Source: Undibacterium paludis
GTDB lineage: Bacteria; Pseudomonadota; Gammaproteobacteria; Burkholderiales; Burkholderiaceae_D
DNA length: 64,000 nucleotides
Assembly: GCF_022568815.1 (NCBI RefSeq)
Contig: NZ_JAKZHX010000007.1
Location: 186,001 to 250,000, forward strand
Direction: 5' to 3'
Both the position numbers and the translations under genes were made by a program. The notes under the pieces are model-generated. The model saw nothing but the letters and a program-made list of their open reading frames with translations. It had not been told where the DNA came from and made no database searches. Below are positions 46,562 through 55,435 of the stretch, piece by piece; position 1 is the first letter of the stretch; every line of letters begins with the position of its first letter.

Positions 46562-48391
46562 CTATGCAACGCCCATGAGAGGTAAGCTTACCGTAAATGC
46601 GGCGCCCCCCTCTGGTCGGTTACTGGCTGTCAGGCTGCCGTTCATGGCTTGCACGATGGATGAAGAAATTGCCAGCCCCAGACCCAGGCCCTGACCAATT
46701 TCCTTGGTAGTGAAAAACGGTTCGAACAAGTGCTTGACTACATGCTCGGGTATGCCGGTACCGCTGTCACTGATACATATGCTGGCCATTTGACCTGTAC
46801 TGCACAAACGTACCTGCACTTCCCTGCGCTGACTCTGTTCGACAGCGTCAAGTGCATTGCGTATCAGGTTAATCAGCACTTGTTCTATCCTGACCCTATC
46901 ACCCATGACCACAATAGAGTCGACTATCTCTACATCAAGTTGTACATTGCGTCGCTCTATTTCGCTCTGCAATAAACTGACCGCCGAGTGAATCGCCATT
47001 TGCACATCAACCTCGGCTATGGCGTTCGGGCTTTTTCTGGCAAAACCTTTCAGTTGGGTGATAATGCTGCCCATGCGCTCACTGGCATGGCTGATATGCT
47101 GCAAATTGGCCAGTGCCTGTTCCGCCTTGCCACGATGCATGAAGGTGATGGCATTGTCTGCAAAGGCGCGGATTGCCGTCAGCGGCTGGTTCAGTTCATG
47201 GGTAATGCCGGTGGCCATCTGCCCCAGCATGGCCAGTTTACCAGCCTGCACCATTTCATTCTGGGTTGAGCGCAGTAAATTTTCTGTCTGTTTCAGGGTA
47301 AGGTACTTGGCTTCGAACTCTTCATTGGCCTGCGTCAGTTGACGGGTACGTTCTGCGATATGTAATTCCAGCTCATCGGCAGCCTGCTTCAGTGCGAGCT
47401 GAGCCTGACGCCCTTCTTCCAGCCTGCGCCTGCGTTGATCAACGACAGCAGCAAAGGCCAGGCCCATACCAAGCATCAGGGTCAACACCAGAGCCGACAA
47501 AAACCCGGTGCGCAAGACCTTGCCCTGGTCAGGGAACAACATCAATTGCCATTTCAAACGACCTATCGGCCTTTGCAAATACGTGTCGTAACCTTTTTGC
47601 TCTTTCAAGGGCAACTGTGCAATTGCCTGTATATGTTGACCACCGTATTGTAAGGTGGTGCGCAAATTATCTTGCACGCTTGCGGGTAAAACCTGCAGGC
47701 TGTGATATTTCCAGGCCGGGCGATTACTCAGGAAGACCACGCCATGACTGTCACTGAGCGCAATCGGCTCTTCGCTGCTGCGCCAGGCCTGTTCAAACTC
47801 ATTCAAGTCGATCTTGACGGCGATCACACCGATCGGCGCCTGGCTGCCGCGCTGACTGCCGGGCGGGTACACCGGTTGTGAAATAAAGTAACCGGGGATA
47901 TTGGTAGTATTACCTATTGCATAAAAATGCCCCGGACTTTTTTGTTTCAACGCCTCAGAAAAATAGGGACGAAATGCAAAGTTCTGCCCCAGGTAACTTT
48001 GTGGTGTGGACCAGTTACTGGCGGCAATCGTATTCCCCTGCACATCCATCAGGTAAATCGCCGCAACCTTGGCCTGTGCCGCCAGTTCCTGCAAATTCAA
48101 ATTCAGGTTTTGCCGCACACCGGCACTGGCGTCGCCGTGATCCAGCAGCGCCTGTGCCGTCAAAGGCAGGTAAGAAACGACAAAGGGCAGGGTCTCATAG
48201 CGCTCAAGTACAGATTCGATGTCAAGGGCGATGATTTGCAATTGCCGTTCTCCAGACTGCCGGATATTTTCCCTGGCAAATCTGGCCGCAATAAAATAGC
48301 TGCCAACGATGAGCGTAATCGAAAAGCTGACGATACTAAGCAATACCCATCGGCTGTGGATGCTGCCCTGCCTGTCATGCTTTGCCGTCAC
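46562..48391 (-). CDS. DctB-like sensor histidine kinase with extracytoplasmic Cache domain
   Basis: 609 residues beginning with GTG. TM1 (about 14-34), a periplasmic double-Cache sensor (about 40-290; RPYFSEALKQKSPGHFYAIG), TM2 (about 295-320, LSALVLTLMLGMGLAFAAVV), a coiled coil, then HisKA with His398 in HELNQPLTAIRAF and an ATPase domain (NLIRNALDAV, GQGLGLGLAISS). The HELNQPL form is typical of DctB, the C4-dicarboxylate sensor, but Cache sensors bind many small acids and amino acids. Starts 6 bp after the stand-alone Cache gene. Confidence 0.92.
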   Translation of the reverse strand: MTAKHDRQGSIHSRWVLLSIVSFSITLIVGSYFIAARFARENIRQSGERQLQIIALDIESVLERYETLPFVVSYLPLTAQALLDHGDASAGVRQNLNLNLQELAAQAKVAAIYLMDVQGNTIAASNWSTPQSYLGQNFAFRPYFSEALKQKSPGHFYAIGNTTNIPGYFISQPVYPPGSQRGSQAPIGVIAVKIDLNEFEQAWRSSEEPIALSDSHGVVFLSNRPAWKYHSLQVLPASVQDNLRTTLQYGGQHIQAIAQLPLKEQKGYDTYLQRPIGRLKWQLMLFPDQGKVLRTGFLSALVLTLMLGMGLAFAAVVDQRRRRLEEGRQAQLALKQAADELELHIAERTRQLTQANEEFEAKYLTLKQTENLLRSTQNEMVQAGKLAMLGQMATGITHELNQPLTAIRAFADNAITFMHRGKAEQALANLQHISHASERMGSIITQLKGFARKSPNAIAEVDVQMAIHSAVSLLQSEIERRNVQLDVEIVDSIVVMGDRVRIEQVLINLIRNALDAVEQSQRREVQVRLCSTGQMASICISDSGTGIPEHVVKHLFEPFFTTKEIGQGLGLGLAISSSIVQAMNGSLTASNRPEGGAAFTVSLPLMGVA

Positions 48392-48397
48392 AGCTGC

Positions 48398-48856
48398 TTA
48401 TTTATAGATACCGCAGTTGACAATAATATCTTCATACTTTTCGAAGTACATCGATTTTTGCTCTATCTGCTTGGAGACAGGATTGACGAACTTATAGTCT
48501 TGCCAGCCCTTGCCCTTGGTTTTGGCGAGTTCCAGACGTTCACGCATGAACAGCTTGCCATCGGCATCCTTCAAATCCAGCAAATCCTTGCCCTGCATTT
48601 TGGCATTTGCGCCGTGCGCCAGGTTTTTACCATTCATGTCATTGACCGTGATGTACAGATCACGATCGCGGTAAGGACCTTGCAGGTTGTTAATGTCGGC
48701 AAAGGTCTTTTCGCGACCTGCTGACTTGATGCTGGCAATCACTTTTTGCACCATGGCAACGGCCTCAGTCGCCGTGCCATGCGTGCTTTGCGCCTGGCTT
48801 GGCACACCCATCAGAAAAACCAGTCCTGCTACTACCATTCTTGCAAATTTCAGCAT
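48398..48856 (-). CDS. secreted single-Cache-domain protein
   Basis: 152 residues from the ATG at 48856, which has an AAGGAG ribosome binding site. A signal peptide (about 1-22, ending SQAQS) is followed by a single-Cache (sCache_2-type) sensor fold: VQKVIASIKSAGREKTFADI, DLYITVNDMNGKNLAHGANA, GKGWQDYKFVNP. There is no membrane or signalling domain, so the protein is a free periplasmic ligand-binding module. Located between the importer genes and the DctB-like kinase, it could present ligand to either. Confidence 0.85.
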   Translation of the reverse strand: MLKFARMVVAGLVFLMGVPSQAQSTHGTATEAVAMVQKVIASIKSAGREKTFADINNLQGPYRDRDLYITVNDMNGKNLAHGANAKMQGKDLLDLKDADGKLFMRERLELAKTKGKGWQDYKFVNPVSKQIEQKSMYFEKYEDIIVNCGIYK

Positions 48857-48916
48857 GATGTCTCTCTCCTTATGATTGTTTGTAGGCATGCCCAAACTAC
48901 GGCCACGCTGTTTTTA

Positions 48917-49714
48917 CTAATCAACTGCCGCCATTTTCAATTCATCGTTGTGATGTCTTTGCTGCTCTTCCATCACCATCAGGCTTAATTCCCGCTTCAA
49001 TGCATTAAAGGCCGGACTGGAAGGATCGCGCCCACGAGGCAGTTCCACCAGCAAATCCTTTTTCACTGTACCTGGCCGGTAAGTCATGACAATGATGCGA
49101 TCAGCCAGGAAAATCGCTTCTTCTATACTGTGGGTCACAAAGATGATGGTTTTTTTCAGCTCTGACCAGATACGCAGTAATTCATCCTGCAGGTTACGTC
49201 GTGTCAGGGCATCAAGCGCGCCAAAAGGCTCATCCATTAACATAATAGGTGAATCCAGCGCCAATACGCGGGCAATTGCAACTCGCTGACGCATGCCGCC
49301 CGATAAATCCTTGGGAAAACGTGCCTTGAAGTCGCTCAGCCCCAGCATGGCGAGCAGGCTGGCAACGCGAGACTGGATTTCTGCCTTGCCCATGCCCTTG
49401 ATTTCCAGGCCGAAAGCGATGTTCTGTTCTACCGTCATCCAGGGAAAAAGCGCATATTCCTGGAACACCATGCCACGGTCAGGGCCGGGAGCACTGACCA
49501 CAGCTCCATTGGCAGTAATAGCCCCCGAAGTCGGCAGGGCAAACCCTGCTACGGCATTGAGCAGTGTCGACTTGCCGCAACCGGAAGGACCGAGCAGGCA
49601 GACGAACTGGCCTTCAGGTATTTCAAGATTGATATCGCGCAGGGCAACAACTTCCTTGTCAGCAGTCTTGAAAATCTTATTCACCCCTTGAATTTTAATA
49701 TGAGTAGCTTTCAT
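48917..49714 (-). CDS. ABC transporter ATP-binding protein (NitT/TauT type)
   Basis: 265 residues from the ATG at 49714 (GGAG ribosome binding site). Walker A GPSGCGKSTLLNAVAG, Q-loop MVFQEYALFPWM, signature LSGGMRQRVAIARVLA, Walker B PIMLMDEPFGALD, switch His in FVTHSIEEA. The FPWMTVEQNIAFGLE form is that of nitrate/taurine/sulfonate/aromatic-acid importers. The permease stop lies one base upstream of this start, so translation is coupled. Confidence 0.94.
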   Translation of the reverse strand: MKATHIKIQGVNKIFKTADKEVVALRDINLEIPEGQFVCLLGPSGCGKSTLLNAVAGFALPTSGAITANGAVVSAPGPDRGMVFQEYALFPWMTVEQNIAFGLEIKGMGKAEIQSRVASLLAMLGLSDFKARFPKDLSGGMRQRVAIARVLALDSPIMLMDEPFGALDALTRRNLQDELLRIWSELKKTIIFVTHSIEEAIFLADRIIVMTYRPGTVKKDLLVELPRGRDPSSPAFNALKRELSLMVMEEQQRHHNDELKMAAVD

Positions 49715-49715
49715 C

Positions 49716-50534
49716 TCAGTTCTCCAGTCCACGGTGCCAGCGCAGCAAGTAATTATTCAGTTTGTTCATGCCCAGGTCGATAGCCAGACCCAGTAGACCT
49801 ATACTCATCATGCCTGCGATGATCTTGTCCGACCAAAAATATTCACGCGCTTCAAGAATGCGGAAGCCCAGACCATTATTGACGGCAATCATTTCCGACA
49901 CAATTACGACAATAAAAGCAGTACCGATACCGATACGCACACCCGACAATATGTAAGGGACAGCCGCAGGCAGCATTACCCTTACAAACATGGTCGTCTG
50001 ACTGGCTCCCAGATTACGGGCTGCGCGTATGTAGATACCATCCACATGGCGCACACCGGCAATCGTATTCATCAATACCGGGAAAAACGCCCCTATCGCA
50101 ATCAGGAAGATCGCAGGCGGATTACCCAAACCAAACCAGAGTATCGACAAGGGTATATAGGCTATCGGGGGTATCGGCCGCAGGACTTGTAGTAAAGGAT
50201 TCATCCAGGCATAGGCGCGCTGGCTTGATCCCATGGCCAGGCCCAATGGCAGAGCCAGTCCAGCGCCGACGACAAAACCAACCAGCACACGATACATGCT
50301 GCCCATGGTATCGCGTATCAACTCCCCAGAGAACGCCCATGCCAGCCAACTGGTGGTTGCCGGGTCACGCGCTTCATAAGGTGAAGCGTACTCTATCCAT
50401 TTCTTTACCACCGCCAATGGGGATGGCAACACCTGCGCATTCACCCAGCCCATACTCGTCACCGTCTGCCAGATGATGATCAAAATAACGGGCACAATCA
50501 GCCCCGCGCCCATTTCACGCCATTTGAATTTCAT
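49716..50534 (-). CDS. ABC transporter permease (NitT/TauT type)
   Basis: Inner-membrane channel subunit, 272 residues, about six helices. The EAA loop that docks on the ATPase reads YIRAARNLGASQTTMFVRVMLPAA-like text (AARNLGASQTTMFVRVMLP). VPVILIIIWQTVTSMGW at the N-terminus and PPIAYIPLSILWFGLG are typical of SsuC/TauC/NrtB. Follows the binding-protein gene by 92 bp. Confidence 0.93.
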   Translation of the reverse strand: MKFKWREMGAGLIVPVILIIIWQTVTSMGWVNAQVLPSPLAVVKKWIEYASPYEARDPATTSWLAWAFSGELIRDTMGSMYRVLVGFVVGAGLALPLGLAMGSSQRAYAWMNPLLQVLRPIPPIAYIPLSILWFGLGNPPAIFLIAIGAFFPVLMNTIAGVRHVDGIYIRAARNLGASQTTMFVRVMLPAAVPYILSGVRIGIGTAFIVVIVSEMIAVNNGLGFRILEAREYFWSDKIIAGMMSIGLLGLAIDLGMNKLNNYLLRWHRGLEN

Positions 50535-50626
50535 GATTTTTCCTTCAAGAGTTTGTGAGCCGGGTGCACTGAGTCCTCAACGGAGGCAATACACCCTTCA
50601 AGCTCAACTACTGACTGACTTGATAC

Positions 50627-51598
50627 TTATTTGATATTCAGACTCTTTTTGGCCTGTTCCAGCAGATCGGTTTTTACCCAATCCCTGGCGACTGGCGGTT
50701 TGGCCATTTTGCCAACGCCATATTTCTGCATCAGATCAGTGGTGATCTGTATATGCTCCGCTGTCACGTCATAAGAGTATGGGGAATTCTCTATGGCATT
50801 GACGAAATCTTCATGGCTGACCTGCCCCTTGAACATGTTTTCACGTACGTATTTTTCGGCCAGTTCCTTATTGTCGATAAAGGTCTTGGTCGCTTCGACA
50901 AAACAGCGCATGAATTTTTCAGCAACCGGACGACGTTCTTTATAGAACTTCTCGGTCATGACCATGGTACGCACCGGTTCACCTATCGGTGTGTCATAGG
51001 GTTTGATGATTTCATTGCCAAAGCCCTTGTTAATGGCCTGAGAAGAATATGGCTCTGACTGCATGATGGCATCGATATTCTTGCCCAGCAGAGCCTGGTT
51101 CAGGTCTGGGAAACCGAGGTAAATGATCTGTACATCCTTGCCCGGCTGATCTGAATACGTCAGGCCGTTTTGCGACAGTTCAGCGGCCAGCAGAATGTCC
51201 TGGATGCCACCGCGAGTCACGCCAACCTTCTTGCCTTTCAGGTCTTTTACCGTCTTCATGCCCAGGTCGGTACGGCCAACCAGGCGGGCACCGCCTTTGG
51301 CAAAACCGGCCACCAGGTAAATCGGTGTACCGCTGGCGCGGGCAGAAATAACTGCCTCTGAAGAAACTGCACCTACATCAAGTTCACCGGCAATCACGGC
51401 CTGCATGGCATCGAGGCCTTTGGCGAAGACGCGCTCCTCTACCTTGATACCGCATTTGGGAGCGATTTCCTTGATATAGGATACGGCGCCATAATGGGCA
51501 AATTTCAGATTACCCAGGCGCACAACTTCTTGCGCCTGTACTGCAGCAGTGAAAAAACTACCGGCAATCATCGTTGCCAACAGCACTTTTTTAAGCAT
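50627..51598 (-). CDS. ABC transporter substrate-binding protein (NitT/TauT type)
   Basis: Periplasmic receptor of 323 residues with a cleavable signal peptide (about 1-22, ending VQAQ). The NMT1/SsuA-like core has LKFAHYGAVSYIKEIAPKCG, GELDVGAVSSEAVI, KKVGVTRGG and GKNIDAIMQSEPY. Known ligands in this family include sulfonates, nitrate, pyrimidine precursors and aromatic acids; the sequence does not let me choose. It is first in the unit and is preceded by a sigma-54 promoter and a palindrome. Confidence 0.92.
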   Translation of the reverse strand: MLKKVLLATMIAGSFFTAAVQAQEVVRLGNLKFAHYGAVSYIKEIAPKCGIKVEERVFAKGLDAMQAVIAGELDVGAVSSEAVISARASGTPIYLVAGFAKGGARLVGRTDLGMKTVKDLKGKKVGVTRGGIQDILLAAELSQNGLTYSDQPGKDVQIIYLGFPDLNQALLGKNIDAIMQSEPYSSQAINKGFGNEIIKPYDTPIGEPVRTMVMTEKFYKERRPVAEKFMRCFVEATKTFIDNKELAEKYVRENMFKGQVSHEDFVNAIENSPYSYDVTAEHIQITTDLMQKYGVGKMAKPPVARDWVKTDLLEQAKKSLNIK

Positions 51599-51656
51599 CT
51601 TTGTCTCCTCGAATTTGGCTGAAGTTCAGTTTGATTTTGTTTTGCACATTCTCTTT

Positions 51657-51672
51657 AGCAGATACTGTGCCA
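51657..51672 (-). promoter_or_regulatory. sigma-54 (-24/-12) promoter of the ABC importer operon
   Basis: On the minus strand TGGCACAGTATCTGCT matches the consensus TGGCACG-N4-TTGCW: GG and GC dinucleotides are at the exact spacing and only two consensus positions (the G after TGGCAC and the first T before TGC) differ. It is 58 bp upstream of the binding-protein ATG. The nearby DctD-like activator is the obvious regulator. Confidence 0.78.
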
Positions 51673-51735
51673 GCAAACACATAAAAGTAAACACCTGATT
51701 TTATTCACTTTTTTCAAATCCAGGGCAATTTCTGT

Positions 51736-51757
51736 TGCGACTATCCGGATATTTGCA
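51736..51757. promoter_or_regulatory. candidate upstream activator site (22-bp dyad)
   Basis: An imperfect palindrome centred on TCCGGA with 9 of 11 base pairs matching: left arm TGCGACTATCC, right arm GGATATTTGCA. It lies about 85-90 bp upstream of the -12 element, the right distance for an enhancer bound by an NtrC-family activator such as the DctD-like protein of this cluster. Assignment is inference from position and symmetry. Confidence 0.5.
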
Positions 51758-51808
51758 GCGGCGTTTTCGGCTTTTCCGCACTGTTTGCTGGTCAACATAT
51801 TCAATAGA

Positions 51809-52957
51809 CTAGCGCACGAAGCGCTTGTCCTTGCCTATCATGGTCAGCTCCACAAACTCACTGCCTGTGTGATCACGCTCGCCATAGGTTACCGTAACGC
51901 CGCCAAGATCCACCTTATGCATGGATTCCAGTGCGCGGATCAGGCCTTCACGTGTCGGTGTCTTGCCAGCGCGCTTCAAGCCCTCCACCAGCACCTTGGC
52001 AGATACAAAGCCTTCCATCGCCGCGTAGGATGGCGACACACCGTTACCCATGGCAACGGTCTTGAATTCCTGGCCCAGTCCGCTCGATACCAGATGTGGC
52101 GCCGGCATGATCTGGGAAACCATGATGCCGGTTGCCGATGCCCCCAGGGAATCGATAAAGGATTGCGACGAGTTATTCGACAAAGTCATGATTTGCGCAG
52201 TGTTGCCCTTGGCTCGCAAACCAAGAATGAGTTCGGCAACAGTAGTAGCCGAACCGACAATGATCACCGCCTTGGCTGGCGAGGCCATCACTTCGTTTAC
52301 AGTTTTGGCGACATCCGGCTTGGCCCTGTCGTATTTGGCGACTAATGCGGGCCGTAATTTGAATTCGGCCATCGCCGACTGGAAACCTTCAAGACCATCA
52401 CCACCAAACGTGTCATCGACATGGACCAGGGCAATGTCCTTGAAACCAATGGTGGACAATTGCTCCACGCCTTTTTTTACTTCATCCTGGTACTTGGCTC
52501 TGACATTGAAAATATAGTGATTGACCGGATTGTGGAAGACAGCGGCACCTGTGCTTGGCGCGATCAATGGCACCTTGCTGGCAGCCAGCAAAGGCAGCAA
52601 GGCTTGGGTATGCGGAGTGCCACGACATTGGAACAGGGCAAAGACATGCTCCTTCTTGACCAGGGTCTCGGCATTGCTGGCGGACATGGCAGGGTCAAAT
52701 TTATCGTCCAGTATGCGCAGCTCTATCTTGCGGCCATTGATGCCGCCATTTTTATTGACCTGGGCAAAATAGGCTGCTGCACCCGCATTCATTTCCTTGA
52801 CGGGCCCGGCTATCTGTCCAGTCAGGCCTACAGTTTGCCCTATCAGGATAGTACTGTCCGTCACACCGTCTTCGGCGCGACTGGCAAGAGGAAGCATAAG
52901 CAGGGTACACAGGCTGAGCATGCCTGGCAAGCGCCATGCACGAGGAAGTTGATTCAT
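51809..52957 (-). CDS. branched-chain amino acid-type ABC substrate-binding protein
   Basis: Periplasmic LivK-like receptor, 382 residues. Signal peptide about 1-28 (LSLCTLLMLPLASRA), then a type I binding fold (DSTILIGQTVGLTGQIAGPVK, KNGGINGRKIELRILDDKF, APSTGAAVFHNPVNHYIFNVR, VHVDDTFGGDGLEGFQ). No permease or ATPase of the Liv type is adjacent, so it is an orphan receptor or works with components elsewhere. It lies upstream of the sigma-54 promoter on the same strand, 210 bp before the NitT binding-protein gene, and so is probably transcribed separately. Confidence 0.9.
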   Translation of the reverse strand: MNQLPRAWRLPGMLSLCTLLMLPLASRAEDGVTDSTILIGQTVGLTGQIAGPVKEMNAGAAAYFAQVNKNGGINGRKIELRILDDKFDPAMSASNAETLVKKEHVFALFQCRGTPHTQALLPLLAASKVPLIAPSTGAAVFHNPVNHYIFNVRAKYQDEVKKGVEQLSTIGFKDIALVHVDDTFGGDGLEGFQSAMAEFKLRPALVAKYDRAKPDVAKTVNEVMASPAKAVIIVGSATTVAELILGLRAKGNTAQIMTLSNNSSQSFIDSLGASATGIMVSQIMPAPHLVSSGLGQEFKTVAMGNGVSPSYAAMEGFVSAKVLVEGLKRAGKTPTREGLIRALESMHKVDLGGVTVTYGERDHTGSEFVELTMIGKDKRFVR

Positions 52958-53401
52958 GATTGTCTCCAGATTATTGAGCGTCTATTCATGGGACAGGCCA
53001 AAACACTCTCTGGTAGTCGGAACATACTGCTTTACCATTTAGTCAAGCCAGAATGATAGAGTCAGATACGCCCCGCCAGAAGTACCCTGACAAGCGCTGA
53101 TAACACTTCTATTAGCAGACTTCGTACCATGCACCAAAATGAAGCCTTGCACATACGTTTTAATTGATTTTTGCCCTAAAATATATACGTAATAACCCAC
53201 ATGCGTCTGAAATCCCGTCCACGCATCTTGCCAGATTCTGGAATTCCGGAATTTCTCCCCTATATACCTGCTATCGGCTGCGAAATGCCTGAGTCACCAG
53301 TCGGCTTCAGGTAAAATGCACGTTTTACTGATACTGCTGCTTGCACGACAAGTGCACAGCGTGCCGCTCCATTGATTTTTTCTTAAGATTTTTAAGCAAA
53401 C
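52958..53401. other. intergenic region between the LivK-like gene and ffh
   Basis: 444 bp separating two divergent genes. No frame, RNA gene or terminator can be supported. It must contain promoters for both; CAGGTAAAATGC near 53310-53320 offers a possible -10 (TAAAAT) for ffh but no clear -35. Confidence 0.5.
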
Positions 53402-54769
53402 ATGCTCGATAACCTGACCCAGCGCCTAGCCAAAGTCGTCAAGACCATGCGTGGCGAAGCCCGCCTGACTGAATCCAATACTGCTGACATGTTGCGCGAA
53501 GTGCGCATGGCATTGCTGGAAGCCGACGTGGCCCTGCCCGCCGTACGTGAACTGATCGCCCGTGTCAAAGAAAAAGCCATGGGTGAAGAAGTGATTTCGT
53601 CGCTGACCCCAGGCCAGGCCCTGGTCGGCGTCGTTCAGAAAGAACTGGCAGCCCTGATGGGTGCTGATCTCGGTGACGAGGCATCGCAATTGAGTTTTGC
53701 CTGCCAGCCACCGGCGATCATCCTGATGGCCGGCCTGCAGGGCGCAGGTAAAACCACGACAGTCGGTAAGCTGGCCAAATACCTGCGTGAGCAAAAAAAG
53801 AAAAAGGTATTGACTGTTTCTGCCGACGTTTACCGCCCTGCGGCGATAGGCCAGTTGCAAACCGTCACACAACAGGTTGGCGCAGACTTTTTCCCGTCTT
53901 CACCGACGGACAAGCCAGTTGATATCGCCCTGGCGGCCCTTGATTATGCGAAAAAACACTATCATGATGTGCTGATCATTGATACTGCCGGTCGCCTTGG
54001 CATTGATGAAGCGATGATGCAGGAAATAGCCGCCGTCCACGCTGCCGTCAACCCTATCGAAACCCTGTTTGTGGTCGACGCCATGCTGGGTCAGGATGCT
54101 GTCAATACCGCCAAAGCCTTTAATGATGCCCTGCCATTGACCGGTGTAGTGCTGACCAAACTCGACGGTGATGCCCGTGGCGGCGCCGCGCTGTCCGTAC
54201 GCCATATCACAGGCAAACCGGTCAAGTTTGTCGGTGTTGCCGAAAAACTCGATGGACTGGAATCTTTTGACGCCACCCGCATGGCGAACCGTATTCTGGG
54301 CATGGGCGATATCCTGGCCCTGGTCGAATCGGCGCAAAAAGGCATGGACGTAGCGGCGGCCCAGGACCTGGCGCACAAGCTCAAGGATGGCGGCAAATTT
54401 GACATGAACGACTTCAAGCTGCAGATTTCCCAAATGAAGAATATGGGTGGCCTGTCGAGTCTGATGGACAAATTACCGGCGCAGATGCAACAGGCAGCCA
54501 GCGGTGCAAACATGGACCAGGCTGAAAAACAGGTCAGACGCATGGAAGGCATGATCAATTCCATGACTCCACAGGAAAGAGCAAAACCGGAGTTGATCAA
54601 GGCTTCGCGCAAGCGCCGTATCGCTGCCGGGGCAGGTGTGCAGATACAGGAAGTAAACCGCATGCTGGCCCAGTTCGACCAGATGCAATCGATGATGAAG
54701 AAATTGCGTGGTGGCGGCATGATGAAAATGTTGCGCAGCATGAAGGGTATGATGCCCGGAAAACGCTGA
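53402..54769 (+). CDS. ffh: signal recognition particle protein Ffh
   Basis: GTPase that, with 4.5S RNA, targets inner-membrane proteins co-translationally. 455 residues, normal length. N domain (1-85), G domain with GLQGAGKTTTVGKLA near 105-120, DTAGRLGIDEAMM and TKLDGDARGGAALS, then the methionine-rich M domain (about 300-455; MKNMGGLSSLMDKLP, MMKMLRSMKGMMPGK) that binds signal peptides and RNA. The 4.5S RNA gene is not in the window. Confidence 0.97.
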   Translation: MLDNLTQRLAKVVKTMRGEARLTESNTADMLREVRMALLEADVALPAVRELIARVKEKAMGEEVISSLTPGQALVGVVQKELAALMGADLGDEASQLSFACQPPAIILMAGLQGAGKTTTVGKLAKYLREQKKKKVLTVSADVYRPAAIGQLQTVTQQVGADFFPSSPTDKPVDIALAALDYAKKHYHDVLIIDTAGRLGIDEAMMQEIAAVHAAVNPIETLFVVDAMLGQDAVNTAKAFNDALPLTGVVLTKLDGDARGGAALSVRHITGKPVKFVGVAEKLDGLESFDATRMANRILGMGDILALVESAQKGMDVAAAQDLAHKLKDGGKFDMNDFKLQISQMKNMGGLSSLMDKLPAQMQQAASGANMDQAEKQVRRMEGMINSMTPQERAKPELIKASRKRRIAAGAGVQIQEVNRMLAQFDQMQSMMKKLRGGGMMKMLRSMKGMMPGKR

Positions 54770-54811
54770 AATTTCCCTTAACCTGCCGCACAATTCACTC
54801 TATGAAAACTG

Positions 54812-54852
54812 GACCGGATAGCCGCCCCAAAGGTGCTAATCCGGTCTTTTTT
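54812..54852 (+). terminator. rho-independent terminator after ffh
   Basis: GACCGGAT and ATCCGGTC form an 8-bp stem with a 19-base loop, followed by six T residues, 42 bp after the ffh stop. Confidence 0.85.
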
Positions 54853-55027
54853 AATGCGGAAATCCAACGACAGGCAAAATCCTGCACTTTTTCACTGAAA
54901 ACCCGCAAAAAACACTTGCATCCCTGTAAAAACCGCACCACTATTAGCGATGCGTGAAGTGACGCAATGCAGGAGCTTTTCAAAACGATCAAAGCTCCAT
55001 CCAAGAAATTTGTGAAGGAGGCTATTT

Positions 55028-55435
55028 ATGGCAACAGCAGCAAAAAAACCAGCAGCAAAACCGGCAGCCAAAGCAGCAGCAAAGCCAGCGGCAAAACCTG
55101 CAGCCAAGGCAGCAGCAAAGCCAGCCGCAAAACCTGCAGCAGCTCCTAAAAAAGCAGCGGCAGCAGCAAAACCGGCAGCAGCGCGCAAGCCAAATGCAGC
55201 ATTCATGAAGCCGATGACTATCTCTCCAGTTCTGGCAGCAGTAATCGGCGCAGCAGCAATCCCTCGTACTGAAGTCACTAAAAAAGTATGGGAATACATC
55301 AAGAAGCACAAACTGCAAGATGAAGCAAACAAACGCAACATCAACGCGGATGACAAGTTGAAAGCCGTTTTCGGTGGCAAGAAACAAGTGTCCATGTTTG
55401 AAATGACTAAACTCATTTCCGGCCATCTGTCCTGA
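55028..55435 (+). CDS. SWIB/MDM2 domain protein with histone-like N-terminal tail
   Basis: 135 residues with a very strong AAGGAGG ribosome binding site. The first ~55 residues are a K/A/P-rich repeat tail (KPAAKAAAKPAAKP) of the same style as the H1-like protein at 34.4 kb. The remainder is a SWIB fold (MTISPVLAAVIGAAAIPRTE, KKVWEYIKKHKLQDE, LKAVFGGKKQVSMFEMTKLI). SWIB is mainly a eukaryotic chromatin module also found in chlamydiae and betaproteobacteria. Likely a nucleoid protein; role unproven. Followed by its own terminator. Confidence 0.9.
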   Translation: MATAAKKPAAKPAAKAAAKPAAKPAAKAAAKPAAKPAAAPKKAAAAAKPAAARKPNAAFMKPMTISPVLAAVIGAAAIPRTEVTKKVWEYIKKHKLQDEANKRNINADDKLKAVFGGKKQVSMFEMTKLISGHLS

